Source of the DNA: Euryhalocaulis caribicus
GTDB taxonomy: Bacteria; Pseudomonadota; Alphaproteobacteria; Caulobacterales; Maricaulaceae
Assembly: GCF_000412185.1 (NCBI RefSeq)
Contig: NZ_ASJA01000005.1
Location: 179,173-243,172 of the forward strand
Reading direction: 5' to 3'
Length of the DNA stretch: 64,000 bases
Shown here: positions 52,805-61,912 of the stretch, in pieces
Numbering within the stretch: position 1 is the first letter of the stretch
Layout of the letters: every line of letters begins with the position of its first letter
The notes under the pieces: generated by a model
What the model was told of the DNA's origin: nothing
Databases searched by the model: none
The model's input: the letters and a program-made list of their open reading frames with translations, nothing else
Made by a program: the position numbers and the translations under genes

Positions 52805-53677
52805 TCAGGTTTCCGGATTGAGCGGTTTTGCCGCCAGAAACGCCTGCGCGGCGGCCAGGTCGCCGGCCTCGACATAGCGCACCGTTTCACCATCGGCGCG
52901 GATGACGCGAATGCGCACCGCCTCGCTGGCGTTCAGTCTGGCGATCTCGGCCAGGGCGGAAGCGGGAAATTCGATCAACTGGAAATCGGCGTCCGGTTTG
53001 GGGGCGGTTTCGCCCTTCGCCTTGCTGACGCCGCTGGCCCAGATGGCGCGGGAGAGGCTGGCCGGGGCCGCCTGTTGCGCCATGGGTTCGAGGTCCGCGC
53101 GGGCCATGAACAGGCCGCCCAGCGCCGCGTCCAGCGGCGCGGCGAGCTTGTCGGGGTCGCGCAGTTCAATCCGGGCCGCGCGGATAGGCGAGGCCGCGCG
53201 CTCCGCCGGGATGGCCAGCATGGCGGTCTGTTCGCCATCGGTGACGGTGAGGCCGAAGCGTTCGCCATTTTCCAGACGCTGCCACAGCGCCCAGCGGGGC
53301 GTGGAATCGGGCTCCAGCACGCGGCGGGTGGTCCAGACCCGGCGCACGCCCGGAAAATCCATGGCGCGCATGGCCGCCCAGGCGGCATAGGCGTTGCGCG
53401 CTTCCCCGGCGACGTCCTGCACCAGCTCATCCGAACAATCGCGGGCGGCGGCGGCGTTGCGGACGTGATATTCCAGCGTATCGGCGTCCAGCCCGGCGCG
53501 TTCCAGCGCGCCGCGCGCCTGCCGCGCCGCGGCGCTCAGCGAGGCGCGCTCGCCGCTGGTCAGCAGCTCGCACCGCGAGTCCGCCTCCAGAAGAAAGGCG
53601 CGGCGGGCGAAGCTTTCCTCGGCGCCGGGCGTGATGGCGGGCGCCGAGAGCGCAAGGGCTGCAACGATTGAAAGCAT
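52805..53677 (-). CDS. Hypothetical exported protein
   Basis: 290 residues with an N-terminal hydrophobic signal-like segment (M-L-S-I-V-A-A-L-A-L-S-A-P-A). It has two Cys (near residues 36 and 80) and is otherwise rich in Ala, Arg and Glu. No recognised domain. It follows the BcsB-like gene by 57 bp on the same strand, so the two may act together. Confidence 0.65.
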   Translation of the reverse strand: MLSIVAALALSAPAITPGAEESFARRAFLLEADSRCELLTSGERASLSAAARQARGALERAGLDADTLEYHVRNAAAARDCSDELVQDVAGEARNAYAAWAAMRAMDFPGVRRVWTTRRVLEPDSTPRWALWQRLENGERFGLTVTDGEQTAMLAIPAERAASPIRAARIELRDPDKLAAPLDAALGGLFMARADLEPMAQQAAPASLSRAIWASGVSKAKGETAPKPDADFQLIEFPASALAEIARLNASEAVRIRVIRADGETVRYVEAGDLAAAQAFLAAKPLNPET

Positions 53678-53734
53678 GATGGGCGATCAGGGCTGTTGCT
53701 GTTGGTGTCAGCCCGAACCCTAGCGGGTTTGCGT

Positions 53735-55252
53735 TTAAACGCCGTGAATCAATCGCCCGAATTTTCGGCGACGTATTGAGACTCCAAGAAGGAGAATGGA
53801 AATCAGGCCGCCGAGGACGGTAAGAAAGTTCAGCGTGCGCGCCAGTTCGCCGGTGCGCGGTTTCAGCGCCGCCGCGCCCGGCGCGCGCCATGCGCCGCGG
53901 TCCTGCACCTGCACCACGCCATTGCGCCAGTGCATGACGCGGCCGCTGAACCGGTCCAGCGAATCCGCCTCGATCAGTTCGGACAACGCCTGATGCAGCG
54001 TCACCCCGCGGGCGCTGGTGATGATCGTCGTCCATGCGGCGGAGTTGGACGCGGAGGGAAAGCGCGCCGCCGCCCCGCCGTCCGGCATGGCGGCGCTGGC
54101 CTGCGCGCCGATGCGGAATCGCTTGTAAATCGGCTTGGGCTCGGCCGCGCGCAACGCCGCCTCCAGCGCGCGCGGGGCGTTCGTCAGCAGGGCGGGGGGC
54201 AGGGCCGCGCCATCGGCGATAACCGCCAGGTCCGCCGAGGCGGGCGCTTCCAGCGGATCGAACCCGACCCAGCCGGGCATCATCGGGGCGGCCTGCTCCC
54301 GCGCCAGACGGGCGAGAAGGGACAGCGCGGCGGCGCGGTCGTCCCGCCGCTCTGGCAGGGCGAGGCTGTAGCCGGGGCGTCCCAGCTCCCCCCGCGCCAC
54401 GGCGGCGAGGTCATTGCGGACATGTCTTGCCGGGGGAATATGCGGCTCCCGCGCCGGGGCGTCGGCGGCGAAGTCGTGAAGCGCGGCGCGCGCGGCGGCC
54501 AGATCCGGCGCGGACAGGGTCAGGCGGGCGGCCTCGCCCCCGGAATGGGTCAGGCGCGCCTTGCTGAGGCGCGGATCGATGACCACGGCGGCGGCAAGGT
54601 CCGCCGCGTTCTGCGGCCCCACAAAGCGCAAGGGGCCGCCGCTGCGCCGGCCAAGGGCAATGGCGAAACGGCTCTGGAGGTCTGCCTGCGCGGCTTCGGG
54701 CAGCGCCAGCGCGGCGAAGGATACGCTGCGCGGCGGGCCGAAATCGGCCGCCATCCATTTTTCGAAAGTCTCGCGGTCTTGCGCGCCGGGGGCCATGAAC
54801 AGCAGATCCAGACGGGAATTGTCCCAGTCCAGCTCCCAGCCCGTCTGTTTCGTGGGGGCGGGGCCGGCCAGGCGGACCGTCAGGCGGTTGCGTCCCTCTA
54901 TGATGTCTTCGGGACCGAAATCGAACTGCGCGGAAAAAGCCTGCGGCAGCGGGTCCAGCGCCACGGCCGGACCGCCATTGAGCGAGACTTCAAGGCCGGG
55001 CTGGGGTTCGAAGGAGAGAGGCCGCGCGGCGATGTTCAGGCGCACGCGCGCCATCACGGCGGCCGGCGGCACGGTGAAAATCACTTCCTGCTGCGTTGCA
55101 TCGCGGGTCAGGACCGGGCTGGTGGGCGCCAGATCGGCCAGTGCGGCGCTGTCATGGCGCGGCGCGGCCATTGACGGACTCGCCGCCATCGCGGCAAGGA
55201 AAACAAGGGCGGCGCCGCCAAGGCGCGTCAAACAGGCACGGATTGGTTTCAT
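53735..55252 (-). CDS. BcsB-like periplasmic protein with C-terminal membrane anchor (tentative)
   Basis: 505 residues from the ATG at 55252. A signal peptide (ending S-M-A-A) is followed by beta-sandwich-like segments, including V-S-L-N-G-G and R-N-R-L-T-V-R-L. A possible alternating alpha/beta domain comes next (V-G-P-Q-N-A-A-D-L to A-R-A-A-L-H-D-F-A). One C-terminal membrane helix, L-G-G-L-I-S-I-L-L-L-G-V, with a basic tail R-R-R-K-F ends the protein. This is the layout of cellulose-synthase subunit BcsB. It is shorter, and no bcsA, bcsZ or bcsC is nearby, so a role in polysaccharide export is a guess. Confidence 0.5.
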   Translation of the reverse strand: MKPIRACLTRLGGAALVFLAAMAASPSMAAPRHDSAALADLAPTSPVLTRDATQQEVIFTVPPAAVMARVRLNIAARPLSFEPQPGLEVSLNGGPAVALDPLPQAFSAQFDFGPEDIIEGRNRLTVRLAGPAPTKQTGWELDWDNSRLDLLFMAPGAQDRETFEKWMAADFGPPRSVSFAALALPEAAQADLQSRFAIALGRRSGGPLRFVGPQNAADLAAAVVIDPRLSKARLTHSGGEAARLTLSAPDLAAARAALHDFAADAPAREPHIPPARHVRNDLAAVARGELGRPGYSLALPERRDDRAAALSLLARLAREQAAPMMPGWVGFDPLEAPASADLAVIADGAALPPALLTNAPRALEAALRAAEPKPIYKRFRIGAQASAAMPDGGAAARFPSASNSAAWTTIITSARGVTLHQALSELIEADSLDRFSGRVMHWRNGVVQVQDRGAWRAPGAAALKPRTGELARTLNFLTVLGGLISILLLGVSIRRRKFGRLIHGV

Positions 55253-55282
55253 GAATCTTAACCAGAGCAAACACGGCGCCGC

Positions 55283-55618
55283 ATGGCCGCGCTGAAGGCG
55301 CAGATTCAGGCGCAGGCCCTGATCCGCCGCGCGCAGGCGGGCGGGGCCATGGCGATGGTCCTGCAGAAGGGCGATCCGGACGCCGGTCTGATCTATCTGA
55401 AAGTGCTGCGGCTGGATGGCCGCGCGGACCTGTATGCGCCGACGCGGGACATGTCAGGCGCGCGCGCCTATCGCCGCCCGCTGGGCGATCCGCCGCCGCC
55501 AGAGAGCGAGGCGGACGCCTTTCTGGACAGGGAGCGCCGGATGGACCCGGATTTCTGGATAATCGAGGTGGAGGACCGCGAAGGGCGGTCCTTCCTCACC
55601 GATCCGGTGATCGACTAG
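55283..55618 (+). CDS. DUF1491 family protein
   Basis: 111 residues. The pattern A-L-I-R-R-A-Q-A-G-G, V-L-Q-K-G-D-P-D-A-G, F-L-D-R-E-R-R-M-D-P-D-F-W-I-I-E-V-E-D-R-E-G-R matches DUF1491, a small alphaproteobacterial family of unknown function. Its stop overlaps the end of the convergent mnhD-like gene by 4 bp. Divergent to the BcsB-like gene with only 30 bp between starts, so the two promoters must overlap coding sequence. Confidence 0.9.
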   Translation: MAALKAQIQAQALIRRAQAGGAMAMVLQKGDPDAGLIYLKVLRLDGRADLYAPTRDMSGARAYRRPLGDPPPPESEADAFLDRERRMDPDFWIIEVEDREGRSFLTDPVID

Positions 55619-57342
55619 CCTGCGCGGTAGGCGATGATCAGGGCGACGGCCAGCAGGACCGTTGTCCAGATCGCCAGGGAGCCTGACGGCACGGCGCGCG
55701 ACAGCGCGCCCGCCGGATGGAAGACCGCCTGCATCCGCTTGTTCCAGAGACGGCTGCGCGCCTCCATCCCGTGCTCCGCATGGCCGCCCAGACGGCCCAG
55801 CATGGCGGTCAGCCAGCGCACAACCCCATAGCCGAACTTGCGGTAGATCCAGTCGAAATCGAGGATCGTGCCGCGCCGCTCGCTCGGGTACAGCCCGCTC
55901 ATCCGCAGGATCACGAAAGCCGCCGTCGCCGCGATCAGCAGCTGATACTGCGTCAGCACGTGATCGGCGGTGTAGGGGTTATAGCCCAGATCGTTCGGCA
56001 GGATGGAATACAGCCACTGATAGCCGCCGAACGGCCACGCCAGGAAGATGCAGAGCGCCGAGGCGATGCCCATGGCGACCAGCATATTGAACGGCGCCTC
56101 CGCCGGACGGCGCTTGGAGTCGTGGGAGAAGAAGGCGAAATACGGGATCTTGATGCCCGAATGCTCCAGCACGCCGGCGCTGGCGAACAGCAGCATCAGC
56201 CATGGGATGATGTAGCCTTCCTGCGCGGTGGCCGACATCGTCATCGCCTTGGCGACAAAGCCCGACAGGAACGGGAAGGCGGAGATGGAAAGCGCCCCGA
56301 TGATCGTGAAGACCGTGGTGTACGGCATGGAGCGGAACAGGCCGCCCAGCTCCGACGCTTTCACCGTGCCGGCGCGGTGCAGCACCGCGCCCATGCCCAT
56401 AAACAGCAGCGCCTTGTAGATGATGTGCGCGAAGGCGTGCGCCGCCGCGCCATTGATGGCCAGCGCCGTGCCAACGCCCACGGCGCAGACCATGAAGCCC
56501 AGCTGGTTGTTCAGCGAATAGGCCAGAACCTTGCGCAGATCGTTTTCCACCACGGCGAAGAAGACCGGGAAGACGGTCATAATCGCGCCGATCCAGACCA
56601 GGATTTCCTCGCCCGCGAAGCCACGCGCCAGCGCATAGATCGCCATTTTGGTGGTGAAGGCGGACAGCACCACCGCGCCTGTCACGGTCGCGTTGGGATA
56701 AGAATCCTGAAGCCAGTTGTGCAGGAACGGGAAGGCGGCCTTGATGCCGATGCCGATGAAGATCAGCCACCCGGCAAGGCCGACATCCAGTCCGATATTG
56801 TTGAAGGCCAGCGATCCGGTGTCGCCCCACAGGACCAGTGCGCCCGCCATCAGCAGCACGCCCGAAAGCACGTGGATCGCCAGATAGCGCATCCCTGCGG
56901 CGATGGAGGCGGAGGTGCCGTTGGCCCAGATCAGGAAGACGCTGGAAATGGCGGTGATTTCCCAGAACACGAACAGGGTCAGCATGTCCCCCGCGAACAC
57001 CGCGCCCAGCGCCGACCCGGCGTAGAATTGCGCCGCGGAATCGGTAAGGCGGTTGCGCTCATGCAGGGCGTAGATGCCGTTCAGGAAGGCCGCGATGATG
57101 AAGATCAGGCCGAACGGATAGGACAGCCGGTCGAGGCGATAGGTCGAGAACTCGATCCCCATCATCTCGAACGTGCCGCCGCTGACGCCCAGCGTCGACG
57201 GCGCGACGAACAGCAGGAACGCCACGACCGGGGCCGCGATCATCAGCGCCTTGCGCACGTGATGGGACGGCGAAAGCATGCACAGCAGGCCCGACAGCAT
57301 CAGGGCCCAGGCCGGCGATATGTGCGCGAAAATCTCAGGCAT
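55615..57342 (-). CDS. mnhD: Mrp-type antiporter subunit D homologue (third, distal)
   Basis: 575 residues with about fourteen to sixteen membrane helices, of the NuoL/M/N-MrpA/D antiporter superfamily. It has the Glu in T-L-F-V-F-W-E-I-T-A-I-S-S, the Lys in I-G-I-K-A-A-F-P-F-L-H-N-W-L, and H-I-I-Y-K-A-L-L-F-M-G. The long C-terminal part (residues 430-575), with a basic amphipathic loop and a last helix, is more like MrpA/NuoL than MrpD. It is the last gene of the operon and overlaps the preceding small gene by 8 bp. It probably supplies one of three proton/cation channels. Confidence 0.93.
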   Translation of the reverse strand: MPEIFAHISPAWALMLSGLLCMLSPSHHVRKALMIAAPVVAFLLFVAPSTLGVSGGTFEMMGIEFSTYRLDRLSYPFGLIFIIAAFLNGIYALHERNRLTDSAAQFYAGSALGAVFAGDMLTLFVFWEITAISSVFLIWANGTSASIAAGMRYLAIHVLSGVLLMAGALVLWGDTGSLAFNNIGLDVGLAGWLIFIGIGIKAAFPFLHNWLQDSYPNATVTGAVVLSAFTTKMAIYALARGFAGEEILVWIGAIMTVFPVFFAVVENDLRKVLAYSLNNQLGFMVCAVGVGTALAINGAAAHAFAHIIYKALLFMGMGAVLHRAGTVKASELGGLFRSMPYTTVFTIIGALSISAFPFLSGFVAKAMTMSATAQEGYIIPWLMLLFASAGVLEHSGIKIPYFAFFSHDSKRRPAEAPFNMLVAMGIASALCIFLAWPFGGYQWLYSILPNDLGYNPYTADHVLTQYQLLIAATAAFVILRMSGLYPSERRGTILDFDWIYRKFGYGVVRWLTAMLGRLGGHAEHGMEARSRLWNKRMQAVFHPAGALSRAVPSGSLAIWTTVLLAVALIIAYRAG

Positions 57343-57700
57343 CGTCGTCAGGCTCGCCGTAATAGTCCTCGCTGCGGCCCAGAAGCGCGCGCAGCGGCCA
57401 ACCCATCAACACCACGAAGGCGAAACCGATAAACCCGTAGATGGCGTAGAAGCCGTTGGTCTCGGAAAACGCCACATAGTCGTAGGCGTGACGGGACACG
57501 AAGAAGTCGGCGACCAGCAGGATCACGGCGACCGCGATCACCCCGAAGGAGATCAGCGTGCGGACCTTGGGGTCGTCCAGGAACAGGAAATAGCGGGAGA
57601 CCGGGTGGATGCCGGTTTCCGGGGATTTTCCGGCCGGTTTCTTTGCGGCGGGTTTCTTCCCGGCCGGTTTCTTGTCCGGCTTGGATTTGGCTTCGGTCAT
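57335..57700 (-). CDS. Small two-helix membrane protein with Lys/Ala/Pro-rich tail
   Basis: 121 residues. The first 28 are repetitive (P-A-G-K-K-P-A-A-K-K-P-A-G-K), like a histone-H1-type tail. Two membrane helices follow (about residues 47-68 and 83-102) with an acidic end (E-P-D-D-D-A). It sits between two antiporter subunit genes with 4-bp and 8-bp overlaps, so it is almost certainly translated with them and may be an accessory subunit. I recognise no family. Confidence 0.85.
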   Translation of the reverse strand: MTEAKSKPDKKPAGKKPAAKKPAGKSPETGIHPVSRYFLFLDDPKVRTLISFGVIAVAVILLVADFFVSRHAYDYVAFSETNGFYAIYGFIGFAFVVLMGWPLRALLGRSEDYYGEPDDDA

Positions 57701-59187
57701 GGGGTTACTCCCTCGCCGAAGATCGGCAACAGGTAGTTGTACAGCGGTTCAACCAGGAAGAAGAGCGCCAGCGCCGCGCACCCGGTCAGGACCGGCGGAA
57801 TGACGGTCAGCTTCGGCGCGCCCTTGAATTCCCGCGTCGGCGCTTCCGTGGGCGGGGAGAAGAAGGCCCGCGCCGGGATCACGATCAGATAGCCGACATT
57901 GAGGATGGAGGACGCGACCAGCGCATAGACAATCCAGGTCTGGCCGGCGTCCAGCGCGCCCAGCGACAGGAATATCTTGGGCCACATGCCGCCGAAGGGC
58001 GGAATGCCGGTGATCGACAGCGCCCCCATCAGGAAAGCGCCGAACAGCCACGGCATGTAGCGGCCATAGCCGCGCGTATCGGTGACGTTGGACTTGCCGG
58101 TGGCGGTGTAGAAAGCGCCCGCGCCCATGAACAGCGTGATCTTGGCGAAGGCGTGCATGACGATCTGCAGCGCGCCGCCGATCAGCGCGGCGGGGGTCGC
58201 CAGCATCGCGCCCAGCGTGATGTAGGAAAGCTGGCTGACCGTGGAGAAGGCCAGCCGGGCCTTCAGATTGTTCTTGGTCATCGCGATGACCGAGGCCAGC
58301 ACGATGGACACCGCCGCGATCCCGGCCAGCCAGTCGGCGGCGGGCAGGGTCTGCACGAAGCCGGGGCCGAAGATGTAGATGACGACCTTCAGCATGGTGA
58401 AGACGCCCGCCTTCACGACCGCCACGGCGTGCAGCAGGGCGGAGACCGGCGTCGGCGCGACCATGGCGTTCGGCAACCAGGGATGAACCGGCATGAGCGC
58501 CGCCTTGCCGATGCCGTAGGCGTAGAGGAAGAGCAGCGTGCCGCCCATGGCCAGCCCGACGCCCGCCTGCGCCAGCAGGCCGCCCTGGATGAAGTCCGTG
58601 GTGCCGGCGATGGCGTAGGTCATCACCGTGGCCGGCAGCAGCAGGCCCAGCGACGTGCCCAGCAGGATCAGCAGATAAATGCGCGCGCCGCGGCGGGAGG
58701 TCTCGTTCTCCTTGTGCGCGACCAGCGGATAGGTGGACAGGGTCAGGGCTTCATAGAAGACGAACAGGGTCAGCATGTTCGCCGACAGGGCCACGCCCAT
58801 GGCGCTGGCGATGGCGATGGCGAAGAAGAAATAGAAGCGGGGTTTGTTCTTCTCGTTATTGTTGTTCATGTAGCCGAACGAGAAGAGCGAGTTCACGATC
58901 CACAGCGTGCTCGCCACCGCCGCGAACACCGCGCCCAGCGGCTCCAGCCGGAAGGCGATGTCCAGACCGTCGGCGATCTGCGCAATTTGAAGCTCGGGCC
59001 GCGCGCCCTGACCCACCGCGATCACCAGCGGGATCACGTTGGCCAGCAACAGGCCGGCCGTGGCCATGGTGGCGGTTTCACGCAGAACCGGGAAACGGGC
59101 GAAGGAAATGATCGCCACGGCCCCGGCCAGCGGTATCAGCATGGCCAGCGCCAGGCCCAGTTCAGGCGTCCATCCGGCAAAACTCAT
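57697..59187 (-). CDS. mnhD: Mrp-type antiporter subunit D homologue (second)
   Basis: 496 residues, about fourteen helices. The catalytic Glu is in L-F-V-F-Y-E-A-L-T-L-S-T-Y-P-L, Lys in Y-G-I-G-K-A-A-L-M-P-V-H-P-W-L-P and V-V-K-A-G, and H-A-F-A-K-I-T-L-F-M in the C-terminal half. All are the proton-pathway residues of this superfamily. It overlaps the genes on both sides by 4 bp. It is close to classical MrpD/NuoM in length. Confidence 0.94.
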   Translation of the reverse strand: MSFAGWTPELGLALAMLIPLAGAVAIISFARFPVLRETATMATAGLLLANVIPLVIAVGQGARPELQIAQIADGLDIAFRLEPLGAVFAAVASTLWIVNSLFSFGYMNNNNEKNKPRFYFFFAIAIASAMGVALSANMLTLFVFYEALTLSTYPLVAHKENETSRRGARIYLLILLGTSLGLLLPATVMTYAIAGTTDFIQGGLLAQAGVGLAMGGTLLFLYAYGIGKAALMPVHPWLPNAMVAPTPVSALLHAVAVVKAGVFTMLKVVIYIFGPGFVQTLPAADWLAGIAAVSIVLASVIAMTKNNLKARLAFSTVSQLSYITLGAMLATPAALIGGALQIVMHAFAKITLFMGAGAFYTATGKSNVTDTRGYGRYMPWLFGAFLMGALSITGIPPFGGMWPKIFLSLGALDAGQTWIVYALVASSILNVGYLIVIPARAFFSPPTEAPTREFKGAPKLTVIPPVLTGCAALALFFLVEPLYNYLLPIFGEGVTP

Positions 59188-60713
59188 GGCGCGCCTCCCC
59201 AGATTGCGGCCGAGGCGGCGTTGGCCAGCGTGACCGGCAGGTCAGCATACCAGCCGAAGACGATATTGGCGGCGGCGAGAATCCACATCGGGATCATCAC
59301 CAGCCACGGCGCCCGCAGGGCCGGCGCGGGCTCGCCGCCACGCTCCGGCGCGGGCTGCAGATAGATCATCTGGATCATCCGCCCGACATAGAAGAAGGCC
59401 AGGATGGACGCCGCGGCGATGGCCGCGATGGCCCAGTACCAGCCATTGTCCAGCGCCGCGTTGAACAGCGCCCATTTGGAAACGAAACCCGCCGTGCCCG
59501 GCACGCCCATCAGGCTGGCGCAGCCAATGGCGATGGCCGCCGCGGTCCACGGCATGGTGCGGCCCAGCCCGCGCAGATCCTTCACCTGCGTAACGCCGTA
59601 GCAGACCGAAGCCGCGCCCAGCGCCAGGAACAGCGCGCCCTTCATGGCGGCGTGGTTGAACAGGTGCAGGAAGCCGGCGGAAACGCCCGCCGCCGTGCCG
59701 ATGCCAAGGCCCAGCAGCATGTAGCCGACCTGCGCGACGGAGCTGTAGGCCAGCAGGCGGCGCACGTCGGTCTGGAATATTGCCTGTATCGAGGCGGCGA
59801 TCATTCCCACCGCGCCCAGCGGCGCGATCAGCCAGACCAGCGCCAGCTCCTCGAACGCGAAGCCCTGGTCGAAGACGATGAACAGGAAGCGCGCCAGCGC
59901 GTAGAAGGCGACCTTGGTGGCCGTGGCGGCCAGGAAGGCGGTGACCATGGTCGGCGCGAACGCATAGGCGTTGGGCAGCCAGACATGCAGCGGATACATC
60001 GCCAGCTTCAGGCCCAGCCCGATCACGATGAAGGCGAAACCCACCTGTATGGCGCGGTTATCGCCCAGCTCCGCCATGCGGGCGGCCAGATCGACCAGGT
60101 TCAGCGTGCCGGTGGCCATATAGAGGAAGCCGACGCCGATCACGAAGAAGGTCGCGCCGATCGTGCCAAGGATCAGGTAATTATAGGCGGCGGTCAGCGC
60201 CCGGCGGTCGCGGCCAGCGCCCATCGCCACCAGCGCGTAGGTGGAGATCGATGAAATCTCCAGGAACACGAACAGGTTGAAGGCGTCGCCCGTGATCGCC
60301 ACGCCCAGCAGGCCGGCGAAACAGATCAGGAAAGCGGCGTAGAAGAGCGGGTGCTTGCCCTTGTCGATCTCGTCCTCGACCGCTTCGGGGGCGTAGAGCG
60401 AGACCAGGAAGCCGATGGCCGAGACCAGCAGCAGCATGCCGACATTCAGCCCGTCGATGCGGTACTCGATGCCGACCGGCGGCGCCCAGCCGCCCAGCGT
60501 GTAGGAGAACGCCCCGCCGGTCAGAACCTGCGCGGTCAGGATGGCGGAAAAGAACAGCGACGCGGCCATCACGGCCACGACAACGCCCCACGCGGCACGG
60601 CCCCAGGGCAGGGCGGCGGCGATCGCGCCGGCGATCAGCGGCAGCGCCACCAGCAGCACCGATGCGTGCGTCAGCGCCCATCCGGGGGCGAGGGAAAGAA
60701 TGAATTCGTTCAC
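59184..60713 (-). CDS. mnhD: Mrp-type antiporter subunit D homologue (first)
   Basis: 509 residues, about fourteen helices. It has L-F-V-F-L-E-I-S-S-I-S-T-Y-A-L-V with the conserved Glu, K-L-A-M-Y-P-L-H-V-W-L-P-N-A-Y with the Lys and His, and H-L-F-N-H-A-A-M-K-G-A-L-F-L in the C-terminal half. This is the most MrpD-like of the three paralogues in position, directly after subunit C as in canonical mrp operons. The start is 1 bp from the subunit C stop. Confidence 0.94.
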   Translation of the reverse strand: MNEFILSLAPGWALTHASVLLVALPLIAGAIAAALPWGRAAWGVVVAVMAASLFFSAILTAQVLTGGAFSYTLGGWAPPVGIEYRIDGLNVGMLLLVSAIGFLVSLYAPEAVEDEIDKGKHPLFYAAFLICFAGLLGVAITGDAFNLFVFLEISSISTYALVAMGAGRDRRALTAAYNYLILGTIGATFFVIGVGFLYMATGTLNLVDLAARMAELGDNRAIQVGFAFIVIGLGLKLAMYPLHVWLPNAYAFAPTMVTAFLAATATKVAFYALARFLFIVFDQGFAFEELALVWLIAPLGAVGMIAASIQAIFQTDVRRLLAYSSVAQVGYMLLGLGIGTAAGVSAGFLHLFNHAAMKGALFLALGAASVCYGVTQVKDLRGLGRTMPWTAAAIAIGCASLMGVPGTAGFVSKWALFNAALDNGWYWAIAAIAAASILAFFYVGRMIQMIYLQPAPERGGEPAPALRAPWLVMIPMWILAAANIVFGWYADLPVTLANAASAAIWGGAP

Positions 60714-60714
60714 G

Positions 60715-61482
60715 TTATGACGTCCCCGCCATGGTCTCGTAATCGGCCCGGCTGATCGCGTCGTCCTCGATCGTGCCGTAGACCTCGCGGATGCGCACGA
60801 CCAGCGCCAGCCCGACGGAGAGCGTGGCCACGCCCACCACGATGGCGGTCAGGATCAGGACATGCGGCAATGGATTGGAATAGACGACGGCTTCGTCCTC
60901 GACGGGGAGGATTTCCCCGGCGATGTCCTCCGCCGCGGCGTCCGGCTCCGGATCCGACAGTTGCGGAACATCGGCGTCGCCGGCGATGCCGGCTTCCAGT
61001 TCCGCGGCGGAATCCGCTTCCAGCGCGGTTGGCGCCGGATCGTCCGTTTGCGGCGCGGCGCCGGCAGCCGGATCGGCTTGCGGGCCGGCGGTCTCGACCG
61101 ATTCCGCCGCCGCTTCGGCGCTCTGCACCGGGTCGGCTTCGGATTCGGATTCCATGGGCGCGTGACCGTCGGCCGGCTGGTCCTCCGCGGCATCCTCCAC
61201 GGTGCCGGTCTGGCCGCCGCCGTGATCGCCGCCATGGTCCACGGTTTCCTCATAGCCCGCCTCCGCGTGGCCGTCGCCATAGTGCGGCTCAAGGATGGGC
61301 GGCTGGCCGCCGGCGACCTTGCCGATGGAGATATAGAGCAGGAAAACCGAAGTCTGGAACACGGTCAGGCCGACCAGCTTCTTCACCAGATTGGCGGTGG
61401 AGAACAGCACATAGAGGCCGGTCATCATAAGCACGATGACCACGGCGTAGTTGAAGCGTTCGGCGATGAACTCGACGATCAT
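60715..61482 (-). CDS. mnhC: Mrp-type antiporter subunit C (NuoK-like) with long acidic insert
   Basis: 255 residues against about 110-120 in normal MrpC/MnhC proteins. Helices 1 and 2 (residues 10-55) and the third helix (S-N-P-L-P-H-V-L-I-L-T-A-I-V-V-G-V, 202-230) are standard NuoK-like. Between them, residues 66-200 form an Asp/Glu/Ala/Pro-rich low-complexity insert starting with a Gly/His stretch (H-G-G-D-H-G-G-G). The frame is continuous and the insert has the same high GC as the rest, so it is not an error. It should lie in the loop between helices 2 and 3. Confidence 0.92.
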   Translation of the reverse strand: MIVEFIAERFNYAVVIVLMMTGLYVLFSTANLVKKLVGLTVFQTSVFLLYISIGKVAGGQPPILEPHYGDGHAEAGYEETVDHGGDHGGGQTGTVEDAAEDQPADGHAPMESESEADPVQSAEAAAESVETAGPQADPAAGAAPQTDDPAPTALEADSAAELEAGIAGDADVPQLSDPEPDAAAEDIAGEILPVEDEAVVYSNPLPHVLILTAIVVGVATLSVGLALVVRIREVYGTIEDDAISRADYETMAGTS

Positions 61483-61483
61483 G

Positions 61484-61912
61484 TCACCACTCCTCGTCCG
61501 AGATATCGCGCGCCCGGCCGGAGAACGCGTAGAAAATAATGACCATGACGCAGGCGACCGTCAGCAACACGCCCAGTTCGACGGCGATGATGCCGGCGTG
61601 CTGGCCGCCCGGCAGGACGTCGTAATCCAGAAAATCGCCGCCCAGGAACAGCGTCACCACGCCCACGCCCGCGAACAGCAGCGCACCCAGCGAGGCGCCC
61701 AGCCGCACCACGATGGGCGGCACGGCGCGCTTGGCTTCCTGCAGGCCATAAACCAGCGCATAGAGGATGACGGCGGCGGCCATGATGACGCCGGCCTGGA
61801 AGCCGCCGCCCGGGCCGAAATCGCCGTGGAACTGCACATAAAGGGCGAACAGCGCGATCAGCGGGATCAGCGCCTTGGAAACCGTCTTGAGGACCAGATG
61901 GGCGTTCATCAC
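61484..61912 (-). CDS. mnhB: Mrp-type antiporter subunit B
   Basis: 142 residues with four membrane helices. The signature G-D-F-G-P-G-G-G-F-Q-A-G-V-I-M-A-A-A identifies MnhB/MrpB. It overlaps the DUF4040 gene by 4 bp and is 1 bp from subunit C. Inner-membrane component of the cation/proton antiporter. Confidence 0.95.
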   Translation of the reverse strand: MMNAHLVLKTVSKALIPLIALFALYVQFHGDFGPGGGFQAGVIMAAAVILYALVYGLQEAKRAVPPIVVRLGASLGALLFAGVGVVTLFLGGDFLDYDVLPGGQHAGIIAVELGVLLTVACVMVIIFYAFSGRARDISDEEW

